A DNA stretch of 64,000 bases, taken from Streptomyces sp. 1222.5. Its GTDB lineage: Bacteria; Actinomycetota; Actinomycetes; Streptomycetales; Streptomycetaceae. The DNA lies in NCBI RefSeq assembly GCF_900105245.1, contig NZ_FNSZ01000001.1, positions 1,922,001 to 1,986,000 on the forward strand, given 5' to 3'. Position numbers and translations under genes: made by a program. Positions 52,406 to 60,873 of the stretch are shown piece by piece; the stretch's first letter is position 1, and every line of letters starts with the position of its first letter. The notes beneath the pieces were generated by a model. That model made no database searches, had not been told where the DNA came from, and saw nothing but the letters and a program-made list of their open reading frames with translations.

Positions 52406-54181
52406 TCAGTTCCTCGCGGTCGCCGCGTCGGCCACCGGCTCGGTCGGCTTGCCCGGCAGCCGGTAGGGGTGCAGCGAGAAGAGTTCGCCGGAGCGCCGGG
52501 TCGTGTGCAGGTGGTCGAGCAGCGCGTCGTACGCCTCGGTGTCCCCGGTGTCCGGCTCGCCGAGGCGGGTCAGCAGCCGGTCCAGGCCGGCGCGCAGCCA
52601 CAGGCCGTCGCGCCACAGCGGTTCGGCGCTGGTGCCGGCGAACAGCGGGGCGCTGTGGGTCCACAGGCCGAGGCAGACCGCCGCCGCGTGGCACAGGGTG
52701 TAGCGGCGGGCGGTGTCGAACGCGGCGGGCGGGACGTCGCCGATGACGCCCTGCCAACGCTCCATGTCGGTGTGCACGCGGTCGGTGACCTCGGCGATCC
52801 GCCGGGCCGCCGCGGCCGCCGGGAGCAGGGCGGGCCGTTCCCCGGCCAGCTCGGTGAGCCGGGCCGCGGAGGCGTCGAGGCCGGCCAGGACGGCGCTGCC
52901 GTGCCGGGCCACCAGGGACAGCCGTCCCGGGGCGAGCGCCGGCAGGGGCGCCGACAGGTCGTACGCGGTCTGCGCGCCGGCCAGGTTCCCGGTGCCCCGC
53001 CTTCTGCCCCGTACCAGTGAACGGAACTGGTTGACCAGGGAGTTGAGGTTGACCAGGGTGTTGCCGTCGAAGAGGCCGACGATCCGGTGGTCGCGCTCCA
53101 CCTTCTGGAACATGCCGTTCGCGTGGACGCCCTTGAGGAAGGCACGGGCGCCGAGGAGCCGGGTCAGCTGGGCGAGGACGTCCTCGGTGCCGCTGGGCAG
53201 CAGGTACTTGGTGACCGCCGCGGTGACGCTCATCTCGTCGGTCAGGGTGTGCACGAAGCGGGCGGCGACGGTGGCCAGGGCCTCGTGCACGAGGACGTCG
53301 GCGGCGGCCGTGCCGAGGGTCCGGCGCGCCTGGGGCAGATCGACCAGGCGGCGCCCGTACAGCTCGCGCCGCTCGGCGAAGTCCTGGGCGAGACGCAGCC
53401 CGTGGTCGGCGGCGCCGAGCGAGAGCGCGGCGCACATCGTGCGGGTCAGCTGGAGCGCCTTCAGCACGGTCTCCAGGCCGGTGCCCTCGGTGCCGACCAG
53501 CGCGGACCGGGAGACCGGCGCGTCCTGGAAGGCGATGCCGGAGATGTCGGCGCCGCGGATGCCGTGGGTGTGCACCTTGGGCAGGTGGCGGTAGTGGTCC
53601 TTGTCCAGCTCGCGCTTGTCGACGAGCAGGACGCTGAATCCGCGCGGGCCGCCGGCCGGGTCGGTGCGGGTGAGCAGGGACAGCAGGCTGCCCCGGGTGG
53701 CGTTGTTGATCAGCCACTTCTCGCCGTTGACCAGCCAGCCGTCCGCGCCGTCGGTGCCCCGCACCTCGCCGGCGAGCAGGTCGCTGCCGTGGGCGCGTTC
53801 GGTCAGGCCGAGCGAGACGGGCACACCGGCCCGGATGTCGGCACCGAGCCGGGCGGCCTGCTCGGGGGTGCCGGCCACCCATACGCAGACTCCGCCGAGG
53901 TAGGTCTTGCCGTGTCCGATGGCGACGGTGAGGTCGCGGCGGGCCACGGCCCGCATCAGCTGGAGCAGCTGCTCGTAGTCGGTCAGCCGGCCGCCGTGCT
54001 CGACGGGGACGTAGTGGTCGGGCAGTCCCCAGTCGTCCAGGCGCCGGCAGACGGCGGCCGGGAACTCCTCCTTCTCGTCCAGCTCGACGGAGCGGGCGTG
54101 CGAGAACCAGCCGCTGGGATCGCCGGGGTCGCCGAGGAACCGGTCCAGTTCCTCGGCGAGCCGGTAGGGCGTGTCGCGCAT
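52406..54181 (-). CDS. Acyl-CoA dehydrogenase-like protein 2
   Basis: 591 aa and parallel in layout to its neighbour: VPVEHGGRLTDYEQLL, LTERAHGSDLLAGEV, GWLVNGEKWLINNATRG and IAFQDAPVSRSALVGTEG. The C-terminal loop reads GLFDGNTLVNLNSLVNQ, with Asp where Glu is usual, a conservative change that may keep activity. Paired long ACADs next to a FAAL and ACP are known from pathways that desaturate a fatty chain on a carrier protein. It starts directly after the FAAL gene (one base gap). Confidence 0.85.
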   Translation of the reverse strand: MRDTPYRLAEELDRFLGDPGDPSGWFSHARSVELDEKEEFPAAVCRRLDDWGLPDHYVPVEHGGRLTDYEQLLQLMRAVARRDLTVAIGHGKTYLGGVCVWVAGTPEQAARLGADIRAGVPVSLGLTERAHGSDLLAGEVRGTDGADGWLVNGEKWLINNATRGSLLSLLTRTDPAGGPRGFSVLLVDKRELDKDHYRHLPKVHTHGIRGADISGIAFQDAPVSRSALVGTEGTGLETVLKALQLTRTMCAALSLGAADHGLRLAQDFAERRELYGRRLVDLPQARRTLGTAAADVLVHEALATVAARFVHTLTDEMSVTAAVTKYLLPSGTEDVLAQLTRLLGARAFLKGVHANGMFQKVERDHRIVGLFDGNTLVNLNSLVNQFRSLVRGRRRGTGNLAGAQTAYDLSAPLPALAPGRLSLVARHGSAVLAGLDASAARLTELAGERPALLPAAAAARRIAEVTDRVHTDMERWQGVIGDVPPAAFDTARRYTLCHAAAVCLGLWTHSAPLFAGTSAEPLWRDGLWLRAGLDRLLTRLGEPDTGDTEAYDALLDHLHTTRRSGELFSLHPYRLPGKPTEPVADAATARN

Positions 54182-54182
54182 G

Positions 54183-55967
54183 TCAGACCGCCGGGGCGAG
54201 CGAGGAGCCGGTGGCGTCGGCGACGATCTGGCGGACCGCCGGTTCGAGCACCTCGTACAGCGGGGTGAGCGCGCCCTCGAGGAACAGCTTGCGCATCAGG
54301 GTGCGCTGGATCTTCCCGCTGGTGGTCTTGCGGACGGTGCCGGGCCGCACCAGGACCACGTTGCCCGCCGGGATCTGGAGGTCCTGGCCGAGCAGCCGCT
54401 GGATGCCGGTGGCGAGGCTGCGCAGGTCGCTGCTGACCGCGCTCACCCGGACCTCCTGCACGACGACCAGGTGCTCCCGGTCCGTCTCGACGGTGAACAC
54501 GGCGCCGGAGCCGATGCCGAGAGCCCTGTCGGTGGACTGGACGGCCCGCTCGACGTCCTGCGGGTAGAGGTTGCGGCCGGCGAAGATGATCAGCTCCTTC
54601 AGACGGCCCGTCACGTACAGTTCACCGTCCTCCAGCGCGCCCAGGTCGCCGGTGCGCAGCCAGCCGCCGGCGTCCTCGCCGCCGTTGCCGTCGGTGATGT
54701 GCGCGTCGAAGATCTCGACGTTGGTCAGCGGGCGCTTCCAGTAGCCGTCCGCGACGCTGTCGCCCTTGACCCAGATCTCGCCGACCGTGCCCTCGGGCCG
54801 CTCGCGGCGGCTGTCGGGGTCGACGACGCGGACGGTGAAGTCCTGGATGACGCCGCTGCTCACCAGGTTGCGCACGGAGCCGCCGTCCCGCGGGCCGGCC
54901 AGGGTGCCCTGCTCCAGGGCGGCGGAGTCGACGGTGCGGACCGCGGGCTGCCGGTCCTTGGGGGTGCCGGAGACCAGCAGGGTGGTCTCGGCCATGCCGT
55001 AGCAGGGGAAGAACGCCTCGGCCCGGAAGCCGGCCGGTGCGAAGCGCTCGCTGAACGCCTTGAGGGTCTCGGCGCGGACCGGCTCTGCGCCGTTGCCCGC
55101 GCACTCCCAGCCGGACAGGTCGAGTTCGGCGAGCTGCTCGTCGGTGATGCGGCGCGTGCACAGGTCGTACGCGAAGTTGGGGCCGCCGCCGATGTTGGCG
55201 CCGTGCTCGCCGAACACCTTCAGCCAGCGCTGCGGGCGGCGCAGGAAGGACACCGGGGACATCAGCACCGCGGAGCCGCCGACGTACAGCGGGTGCAGCA
55301 CGTGCCCGATGAGTCCCATGTCGTGGTAGAAGGGCAGCCAGCCGCCGAACCGGGAGTGGGCGCCGGTGCCGGCCGCCCGCTGGATGGCGGCCTCGTTGGC
55401 CAGCAGGTTCCGGTGGGAGACCATCACGCCCTTGGGGTCGCTGGTCGAGCCGGAGGTGTACTGCAGGAAGGCGAGGTGCTCCGGGCTGAGGTCCGGCACG
55501 GTGTAGGCGCCCGGGTCGCCGTACTCCCCGGTGTCGGTGGCGAGGCAGAGCACGTCCGTCATGCCCTCCGAAGCCAGCCAGGCGGAGATCTCCGGGGCGC
55601 TGGCGGAGTCGGTGAGGACGGCACGGACCTCGGCGTCGCGCAGGATGCCGGAGACCCGGGTGAAGTGCTGGCCCTGCTCGGTGGGCAGCGGGGCGGGCAC
55701 GGCGACGGAACCCGCGTAGAGGCAGCCGGTGAACGCCTTGATGAAGTCGTTGCCCGACGGGTACAGCAGCAGCACCTGCCGGCCGGCGGCGCCGTTCGCC
55801 TGGAGCCAGGAGGCGATGCGCCGGGCCTCCTGGTCGAGTCCGCTGTACGAAAGGTGCTCCGGAGCCGATCCGTTGGCATCGTCCGGCAGGAAGATGAAGG
55901 CGTCCTCGGTACCGAGCTCGGCCGCACGATCCAGGACCAGTTCCGTGAAGGTTCGGAAGCTTGTCAA
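54183..55967 (-). CDS. Fatty-acyl-AMP ligase (FAAL)
   Basis: 594 aa. P-loop AFLQYTSGSTSDPKGVMVSH (about residue 168), WLPFYHDMGLIGHVLHPLYV, and GGPNFAYDLCTRRI then CYGMAETTLLVSG are typical of the FadD32/FAAL branch, which transfers acyl-adenylates to ACP rather than CoA. It would activate a free fatty acid and load the ACP encoded at 50283-50561. As first gene of a 14-kb minus-strand operon ending at 41927, it has a SARP-like box 82-99 bases upstream, so the entire tetronate set is probably driven from there. Confidence 0.93.
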   Translation of the reverse strand: MTSFRTFTELVLDRAAELGTEDAFIFLPDDANGSAPEHLSYSGLDQEARRIASWLQANGAAGRQVLLLYPSGNDFIKAFTGCLYAGSVAVPAPLPTEQGQHFTRVSGILRDAEVRAVLTDSASAPEISAWLASEGMTDVLCLATDTGEYGDPGAYTVPDLSPEHLAFLQYTSGSTSDPKGVMVSHRNLLANEAAIQRAAGTGAHSRFGGWLPFYHDMGLIGHVLHPLYVGGSAVLMSPVSFLRRPQRWLKVFGEHGANIGGGPNFAYDLCTRRITDEQLAELDLSGWECAGNGAEPVRAETLKAFSERFAPAGFRAEAFFPCYGMAETTLLVSGTPKDRQPAVRTVDSAALEQGTLAGPRDGGSVRNLVSSGVIQDFTVRVVDPDSRRERPEGTVGEIWVKGDSVADGYWKRPLTNVEIFDAHITDGNGGEDAGGWLRTGDLGALEDGELYVTGRLKELIIFAGRNLYPQDVERAVQSTDRALGIGSGAVFTVETDREHLVVVQEVRVSAVSSDLRSLATGIQRLLGQDLQIPAGNVVLVRPGTVRKTTSGKIQRTLMRKLFLEGALTPLYEVLEPAVRQIVADATGSSLAPAV

Positions 55968-56048
55968 CGTCTTTGCCTGACCTCTCCGGGATCCGCAGGC
56001 ATGGCGCCGGCGATGGGGTTGGGACGTACTCGATGCTGGTTCGCCCCG

Positions 56049-56066
56049 CTAAGGCGCCGCTTGCGC
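56049..56066 (-). promoter_or_regulatory. SARP-box-like repeat 8 (FAAL/tetronate operon)
   Basis: Gene orientation GCGCAAG-CGGC-GCCTTAG, 82 bases upstream of the FAAL start. It shares GCGCAAG-CGGC exactly with the box of the MFS gene. Confidence 0.72.
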
Positions 56067-56107
56067 TGGACACTCCGGGCGAAACGGGACCCCCGCCGCA
56101 CGAAAGG

Positions 56108-56145
56108 GCCTGCCGTCCGCCACGGGGGGATGGCGGACGGCAGGC
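56108..56145 (-). terminator. Hairpin terminator after the FkbH gene
   Basis: 15-base arms (56108-56122 and 56131-56145) around CGGGGGGA. It lies about 115 bases after the FkbH stop and before the FAAL promoter, which separates the two units. Confidence 0.75.
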
Positions 56146-56259
56146 CGGAGGGGGGTTGCGGTCGGTTCCCGGCCCCGCCCGGTGGGGTGCGGCACATCGC
56201 GACGGGGGACGTGGGCGACGTGGCGGACCCCGGGGCGGGACCGGGAAGTGCGGTGGGCC

Positions 56260-58191
56260 CTAGGCCGGCGGGACGGTGAACGTGGCGTCGAGGGTGACGT
56301 GGCCGGGGACCGGCGGGAGGTCGGTGAGGGGGTGGACGAAGTCCATCCCGCCGTCCGGCCTCTCGCCGGCCGTCCGGAAGCCGAGGGACGGGTAGAGGTC
56401 CCGTACCTTGTGGTTCTTCGCGGTGGGCCGGTACGTCGCCGTCACCGACCGTGCCCCGGTCTCCCGGGCGTGGGCGAGGAGCGCGCCGAGCGCGGCCTGC
56501 TCGATGCCGCGGGCGAAGACACGGCAGCTCAGCAGCATGTTGTCGATCCGCAGGCCGTCCCCGGTGCGCTCCGCGAACACCGCGCCGACCAGCCCGTTGT
56601 CGCCGAAGCGGTCCCGGGAGCGGACGGCGAGGACCAGGTGCCCGGGCGCGTCCAGCAGCCGCCGTACGTCGGCGGGCTGGAGCCGTCGGGTGGTCAGGTT
56701 GAACTGGTTGGTGCGCAGGGTGATCTGGGAGATCCGGGCGACGTCCGGCTCGGTCACCGGGGACACGGTGACCGTCACGTCCAGGGCGCGGAGGTAGTCC
56801 TCCGGGGTGGCCGCCGAGTCGAGCAGTTCGCGGCGGCCCGCGTCGGCCCGGTACTGTCCGGCGCGCTGCCGGTCCGCCTCGGTGAGTTCGGGGGTGTCGA
56901 ACCAGCCGTCGGCCAGCAGCCGGTCGATGTGCAGCGCGGGCTCCTCGTCGAGGCGCACGACGGCGGCCTCGGGCAGGCCGGTGGCGACGAGGCCGCACTC
57001 GAAGGGCGAGTCGTCGGCGAAGACCAGGCTGTCGGTGCCCAGGTTGAGCCGGGAGGCGATGTCGCGCAGATTGGCGTCCTTGGGCCGCCAGTTGGCGGTC
57101 ACCTGCACGAAGGCGTCGGGCCGGAGCACCATGTCGGGGTGGTCGGCCAGCACACGTTCCACGGGTTCCTGGTCGTTCTTGCTGCACACGGCGAGGAGCA
57201 CGCCCTGCGAGCCGAGCTGGGCGACGACCTTCTGGAAGGCGGCGAAGGCCTCGCCGCGGTAGCTGCCGGCCATCGCGATGCCGTCGGGTCCGTCGTCGCC
57301 GAGCACGCCGTCCCAGAGGGTGTTGTCGAGGTCGACGACGAGCACCTTCTTGGTCCGGCCGCGTACGACGCGGGCCAGGTGGCCGACCTGGCGGGCGTAC
57401 CGGGCGAGCAGTTCGGCGCCGAGGTGCTCCTTGGTGTAGACGGCGAGCCTGCTGTCGCGGACCGGTCCGGACTCGGCGACCAGCGGTTCCAGGTCGACCA
57501 CGTGCACCCGGGCGTGGCGCAGCGCCAGCTTCAGCAGTCCGGCGTTGAACTCCCGCCACAGAACGGAGAGTTCCGTGCGCGAGCGATGGTCGACGAGCTG
57601 GTTCAGCTGGCCGGTCAGCAGCGGGAGGGTGTTGAGGACCAGGGTGCCCGAGCCCTCGCGGACGTAGCTCTCCGCCAGCCGCTCGATGAGTCTCAGGTTC
57701 GCCGCGAGCGCCTCCTCGGCGTCCGGCAGCCGCCAGGGCGAGGGGAGCTGGTCGAAGACGAGCTGGGCGTCCAGCAGGACCAGGGAGAGGTCGGTGTCCC
57801 GCGCGTAGAGCGGGCCGGTGGTGTCCTGGAGGTCGCGGCGCCAGGAGTCGTGGTCGCCGACGACGGCACGCAACGGGATTCCGTGGCGGGCGAGTTCGGC
57901 GGTGAGCGGGCCGGTGAGGGCGTCGAGGGTGCCGTGGCCGGACACGGTCACGGTGAGCGGTACGGCGTCGGGGTGCAGGGCGTGCACGGCGTCGGGGTCG
58001 ACGCGGGCGAGCAGTCGGCCGGCGCGGGACAGGTCGCCGGCCGCGGTGGGGCCGACGGCGAGCACGGCGAGCAGTCCGGGCAGGGCCGGGAACTCCGCGG
58101 CGAGCCGGTCGGTGCGGTGCAGGGTGCGGACGCGGTCCAGGGCCTCGTCCCGGTCGGCCGGCAGGGGCCTGGTGGTCACGGGTGCGGTCAC
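56260..58191 (-). CDS. FkbH-like HAD enzyme, glyceryl-ACP synthase
   Basis: 643 aa. An N-terminal SGNH-like region precedes the HAD phosphatase-like domain with VVDLDNTLWDGVLGDDG (about residue 295), KNDQEPVERV and FADDSPFECGLV. A GNAT-like C-terminal part (about 480-640; LLSCRVFARGIEQAALGALL) follows. FkbH proteins dephosphorylate 1,3-bisphosphoglycerate and load the glyceryl unit onto an ACP. Such a unit feeds either methoxymalonyl-ACP or tetronate pathways. No O-methyltransferase or FkbK dehydrogenase is present, but all tetronate partners are, so the latter is favoured. Confidence 0.92.
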   Translation of the reverse strand: MTAPVTTRPLPADRDEALDRVRTLHRTDRLAAEFPALPGLLAVLAVGPTAAGDLSRAGRLLARVDPDAVHALHPDAVPLTVTVSGHGTLDALTGPLTAELARHGIPLRAVVGDHDSWRRDLQDTTGPLYARDTDLSLVLLDAQLVFDQLPSPWRLPDAEEALAANLRLIERLAESYVREGSGTLVLNTLPLLTGQLNQLVDHRSRTELSVLWREFNAGLLKLALRHARVHVVDLEPLVAESGPVRDSRLAVYTKEHLGAELLARYARQVGHLARVVRGRTKKVLVVDLDNTLWDGVLGDDGPDGIAMAGSYRGEAFAAFQKVVAQLGSQGVLLAVCSKNDQEPVERVLADHPDMVLRPDAFVQVTANWRPKDANLRDIASRLNLGTDSLVFADDSPFECGLVATGLPEAAVVRLDEEPALHIDRLLADGWFDTPELTEADRQRAGQYRADAGRRELLDSAATPEDYLRALDVTVTVSPVTEPDVARISQITLRTNQFNLTTRRLQPADVRRLLDAPGHLVLAVRSRDRFGDNGLVGAVFAERTGDGLRIDNMLLSCRVFARGIEQAALGALLAHARETGARSVTATYRPTAKNHKVRDLYPSLGFRTAGERPDGGMDFVHPLTDLPPVPGHVTLDATFTVPPA

Positions 58192-58363
58192 GGGCTCTTC
58201 CTCACTTCGCTGCCTTCACTTCGTGGACGACTTCGACGGTTTCGGGGACGTGGCCGCGGGCCCGCCGTGGCAGGGACCGGGCCGCCCGGGAGCCACCGGG
58301 CCGCCGCTCGCCGGCGACGGCCCGTGCACCGCCTCGTGCACCGCGCCGTGCTCCGCCGCCGCG

Positions 58364-59059
58364 TCAGGCCACCGGCACGCCGAGGCCGCCGGACGCGCGG
58401 GGGCCGTGCAGCCGCGCCCTGGTGCGCCGGCGCAGGCCGCGGCCCGCGATCCGGTAGATCAGCCGCACGGGGCCGGGGAGCCTGCCCAGGAACTCGTCCC
58501 GGCGGTCGTCACCGGCGGCCTCTCCCAGCGCGCCGAGCATGTAGAGGCGCTGTGCCTTGGGTACGACGGCCCGGCCGCGTTCGCTGAGCACCGCCCACTC
58601 GGCGGCGGTGAACCGCCCGGGCACCAGCGGCAGGATGTGCTCCTCCTCGTCGCCGAGGTGGGCCTCCAGCGCGGGCAGCAGTTCGGCGCAGGCGTCCGCG
58701 ACGGTGTCCCGGAGCGCCGGGTCGGCGCTCGCGCGCCACTGCGGCAGTGCCGAGCGCAGCCGGCCGAGGGCGTCGGCGATCCGCTCGTGCTGTTCCTCCA
58801 TGCGGGCCGTCAGCGCCGGTTCGACGGCGGGGTCGGCCGCGAGCCGCGGCCAGACCAGTTCGTCCTCCGCGAGGTGATGTTCCGTCAGCATGGCGTCGAG
58901 CGCGTCCAGATGGTCCGCGACGACGGCGCTGCGCGTGCGGTCACCGGGGCGGACCTCCCGCACCAGCGGCACCGCCGCCCTGTACTCCTGCATGAAGAGC
59001 CGGTGCACCACGATCATCTCGTCGGTGTCCGGCACACCCCGCCCGTTCCTGGCCGCCAT
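58364..59059 (-). CDS. Hemerythrin-domain protein
   Basis: 231 aa from ATG 59059; an upstream in-frame GTG is possible. Iron-ligand His/Glu are spaced as in hemerythrin: IVVHRLFMQEYR, DHLDALDAMLTEHHLAEDEL, MEEQHERI, and LEAHLGDEEEHILP (residues about 18-145). A basic C-terminal tail (GRGLRRRTRARLHG) follows. Such proteins bind a di-iron centre and may sense O2, NO or redox state; a role in resistance or in supplying iron chemistry is open. It has a SARP-like box 57-74 bases upstream and may be cotranscribed with fkbH (172-base gap). Confidence 0.85.
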   Translation of the reverse strand: MAARNGRGVPDTDEMIVVHRLFMQEYRAAVPLVREVRPGDRTRSAVVADHLDALDAMLTEHHLAEDELVWPRLAADPAVEPALTARMEEQHERIADALGRLRSALPQWRASADPALRDTVADACAELLPALEAHLGDEEEHILPLVPGRFTAAEWAVLSERGRAVVPKAQRLYMLGALGEAAGDDRRDEFLGRLPGPVRLIYRIAGRGLRRRTRARLHGPRASGGLGVPVA

Positions 59060-59115
59060 CGGCCTCACCTGGCCCTCGTGATCGGTACGTCGCGACCGGA
59101 TCGTCTCCGGCCGCC

Positions 59116-59133
59116 CTTAAGCGGTTCTTGCGC
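59116..59133 (-). promoter_or_regulatory. SARP-box-like repeat 9 (hemerythrin/FkbH unit)
   Basis: Gene orientation GCGCAAG-AACC-GCTTAAG, followed ten bases later by GACGAT as a possible -10, and 57 bases upstream of the hemerythrin ATG. Confidence 0.7.
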
Positions 59134-59168
59134 CGGCCTCCCCGCGTGGGCGGGGACGCCGTTCGCGC

Positions 59169-59783
59169 TCAGTGCCGCGTGTTCTCCACGCGCTTCTTCA
59201 GCGCCTCGTTCATCGCCCGGAACTGGGGCAGGGTCTCCGCGCGCAGTTTGCTCTCGGCGATCGGGACCAGGACCCCGCTGAAGCTCTCGCTCTGGGTGAG
59301 CCGTACGGTGCCGGGCCCCGCGCGTTCGATGACGAAGCGGTGTTCGCCGTCCACGAGCCAGCCGGGGCCGAGCTTGCCGAGCCAGCGCAGTTCCCGGCCC
59401 GGCCGTGCGACGAGGACCTCGGGGTCGAAGGTGGAGGTGCCGCTCGGCTGCCGCAGCTGGTTGCGCATGGTCGCGCCGGGGCGCAGTCGGCCGTCGTCGG
59501 AGGTGATCTCGGCGCTGGTCATGAAGGGGTTCCACTGCGGGTACGCCGAGAAGTCGGTGAGCACGCCCCAGACCTGCTCGGGGTCGGCCTTGATCTCGAC
59601 GGACGCGGTGAGCCGTACCGGATGCTCGTGGGTCCACAGGGTGTAGCTGCCCAAGGCCGCCAGCAGCGCGGACGCGGTGATCAGCGGCCACTTGCGGCGC
59701 CTGCGCGGCCTGGTGTGCGGTGTCGCGGCGGACGCGCTCGGCAGGGTCGCGGGTGCGGCGGCGGTGGGGGGTGTGGGCGGCAT
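59169..59783 (-). CDS. SRPBCC family protein with N-terminal membrane anchor
   Basis: 204 aa. A basic stretch (TRPRRRRKW) and one hydrophobic helix (PLITASALLAALGSYTLW, about residues 33-50) precede the SRPBCC domain (SVEIKADPEQVWGVLTDFSA, YPQWNPF). It is related to the SRPBCC protein at 18539-18994, with VLTDF, WNPF and SFSGVLVPI in the same order. Ligand probably hydrophobic. It follows the TetR gene by two bases and should be in one operon under its control. Confidence 0.82.
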   Translation of the reverse strand: MPPTPPTAAAPATLPSASAATPHTRPRRRRKWPLITASALLAALGSYTLWTHEHPVRLTASVEIKADPEQVWGVLTDFSAYPQWNPFMTSAEITSDDGRLRPGATMRNQLRQPSGTSTFDPEVLVARPGRELRWLGKLGPGWLVDGEHRFVIERAGPGTVRLTQSESFSGVLVPIAESKLRAETLPQFRAMNEALKKRVENTRH

Positions 59784-59785
59784 GG

Positions 59786-60418
59786 TCAGTTCCTCTCCGG
59801 GTGGGGGGTGGCGGCGGCTCCGGTCAGCGCGTGGTCGACCAGTTCCCGGACGTACGCGGCGTCGATCGGTTCGCCGGTGACGAGGAGCCGGTAGTAGAGG
59901 GCTCCGGCCAGCTGGTCGAAGAGCACCGTGGACGAGGTGCCCGCGCGCAGGTCGCCGCGTTCCCGGGCGTGGTCGAGCAGCGCCAGGACGAGGGTGTTGC
60001 GCCGGGCGAACAGGCCCCGGACGGCGTCGCCGACGTCGGGGTGGCGGGCGGCCGCGGCGACGAGTTCGGCGACCATTCCGGCCGACCGGTCGTCCCGGTC
60101 GCCGGTCCGGCCGACTCCGCGCATCCGGTTGAGCCCGGTGGCGATGGCGGTGAGGTAGACGGTCAGGTCGGCGCGGACCTCTCCGGTGTCGGCGACGGGC
60201 ACCTCGTCCTGGATCTTGGCGACGAGGGCGACGAGCAGGTGGTCCTTGGTGGGCCAGCGGCGGTAGAGCGTGGTCTTGGCGACCCCGGCCCGCACGGCCG
60301 CCTCGTCCATGACGAACCGGTCGTATCCCCGCGCGAACAGCAGTTCCTGCGCGGCCCCGAGGATCCGCACGTCGGCGTCCTCGCTCCGTGGACGCCCTCT
60401 GCGTGCGGTCCCTGTCAT
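59786..60418 (-). CDS. TetR-family regulator
   Basis: 210 aa from ATG 60418. The DNA-binding domain opens the protein (GRPRSEDADVRILGAAQELL, then YDRFVMDEAAVRAGVAKTTL and YRRWPTKDHLL). The rest resembles TetR_C domains with DRSAGMVAELVAAAARHPDV. A long inverted repeat with ACGGCCGT cores lies 54-116 bases upstream, a likely autoregulatory site. Probable targets are its own operon with SRPBCC and perhaps the MMPL exporter encoded 456 bases away on the same strand. Confidence 0.9.
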   Translation of the reverse strand: MTGTARRGRPRSEDADVRILGAAQELLFARGYDRFVMDEAAVRAGVAKTTLYRRWPTKDHLLVALVAKIQDEVPVADTGEVRADLTVYLTAIATGLNRMRGVGRTGDRDDRSAGMVAELVAAAARHPDVGDAVRGLFARRNTLVLALLDHARERGDLRAGTSSTVLFDQLAGALYYRLLVTGEPIDAAYVRELVDHALTGAAATPHPERN

Positions 60419-60471
60419 ACGCCCGCTCCTCCTCGCCGTCGTGTCGCCGAGCCGTCGCCGAGCCGGCTTTC

Positions 60472-60534
60472 CGCTACGGCCGTTTCGATATTCAGAGTAG
60501 AAAGCGGCCGAGGATATCCGCAACGGCCGTAGCG
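60472..60534. promoter_or_regulatory. Long inverted repeat, probable TetR operator pair
   Basis: CGCTACGGCCGTT (60472-60484) and AACGGCCGTAGCG (60522-60534) are perfect 13-base arms 37 bases apart. Each arm contains the self-palindrome ACGGCCGT. This gives two operator-sized sites flanking an AT-richer promoter-like segment (GATATTCAGAGTAGAAA). Confidence 0.6.
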
Positions 60535-60873
60535 TAATTGGCCGAATCGGAGCGGGCGCGCGGGGGCGCGCAGGGGTGCCTGGCGGGGGCGCGCTCGGGG
60601 GGGCCAGTGCCGGGGGGTGCGGGGGGGGTGTGCCGACGGCCGGCGTCACGGGGCGCACCCGAAACACCCTCGCTCACCAACGCCCGGCGTCGGACTGCGC
60701 GCCTTGTCGGGGGGGGAGGGGTGCGCGTGCGGATGACCGTCGCCGTGGCGAGGCGCACGCCGGGCGTGTGGTCGAGTCGGCGGCACCTGGGCGGACGCGT
60801 GAGGGTCCCGCGTGGCAGGGGACGCGGACGGCCCGGGAGCCGTCGACGGGGTCCCGGGCCGTGCGGCGTGTGG
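60535..60873. other. GC-rich non-coding stretch with MMPL terminator
   Basis: 339 bases with G-runs and no supported gene. The only clear structure is an inverted repeat ACGGCCCGGGA (60828-60838) / TCCCGGGCCGT (60852-60862), just 12 bases after the MMPL stop on the minus strand, a probable terminator for that gene. Confidence 0.6.

Noticed and set aside
56260..58191. FkbH plus ACAD-like genes as a methoxymalonyl-ACP extender pathway
   Set aside because: No FkbG-type O-methyltransferase or FkbK-type dehydrogenase is present, the PKS AT carries the malonyl-type HAFH motif, and all tetronate partners are in the adjacent operon.
41927..58191. A spirotetronate (abyssomicin-type) cluster
   Set aside because: There is only one minimal KS-AT-ACP module and no recognisable Diels-Alderase or long modular PKS, so only the tetronate-forming part is shared.
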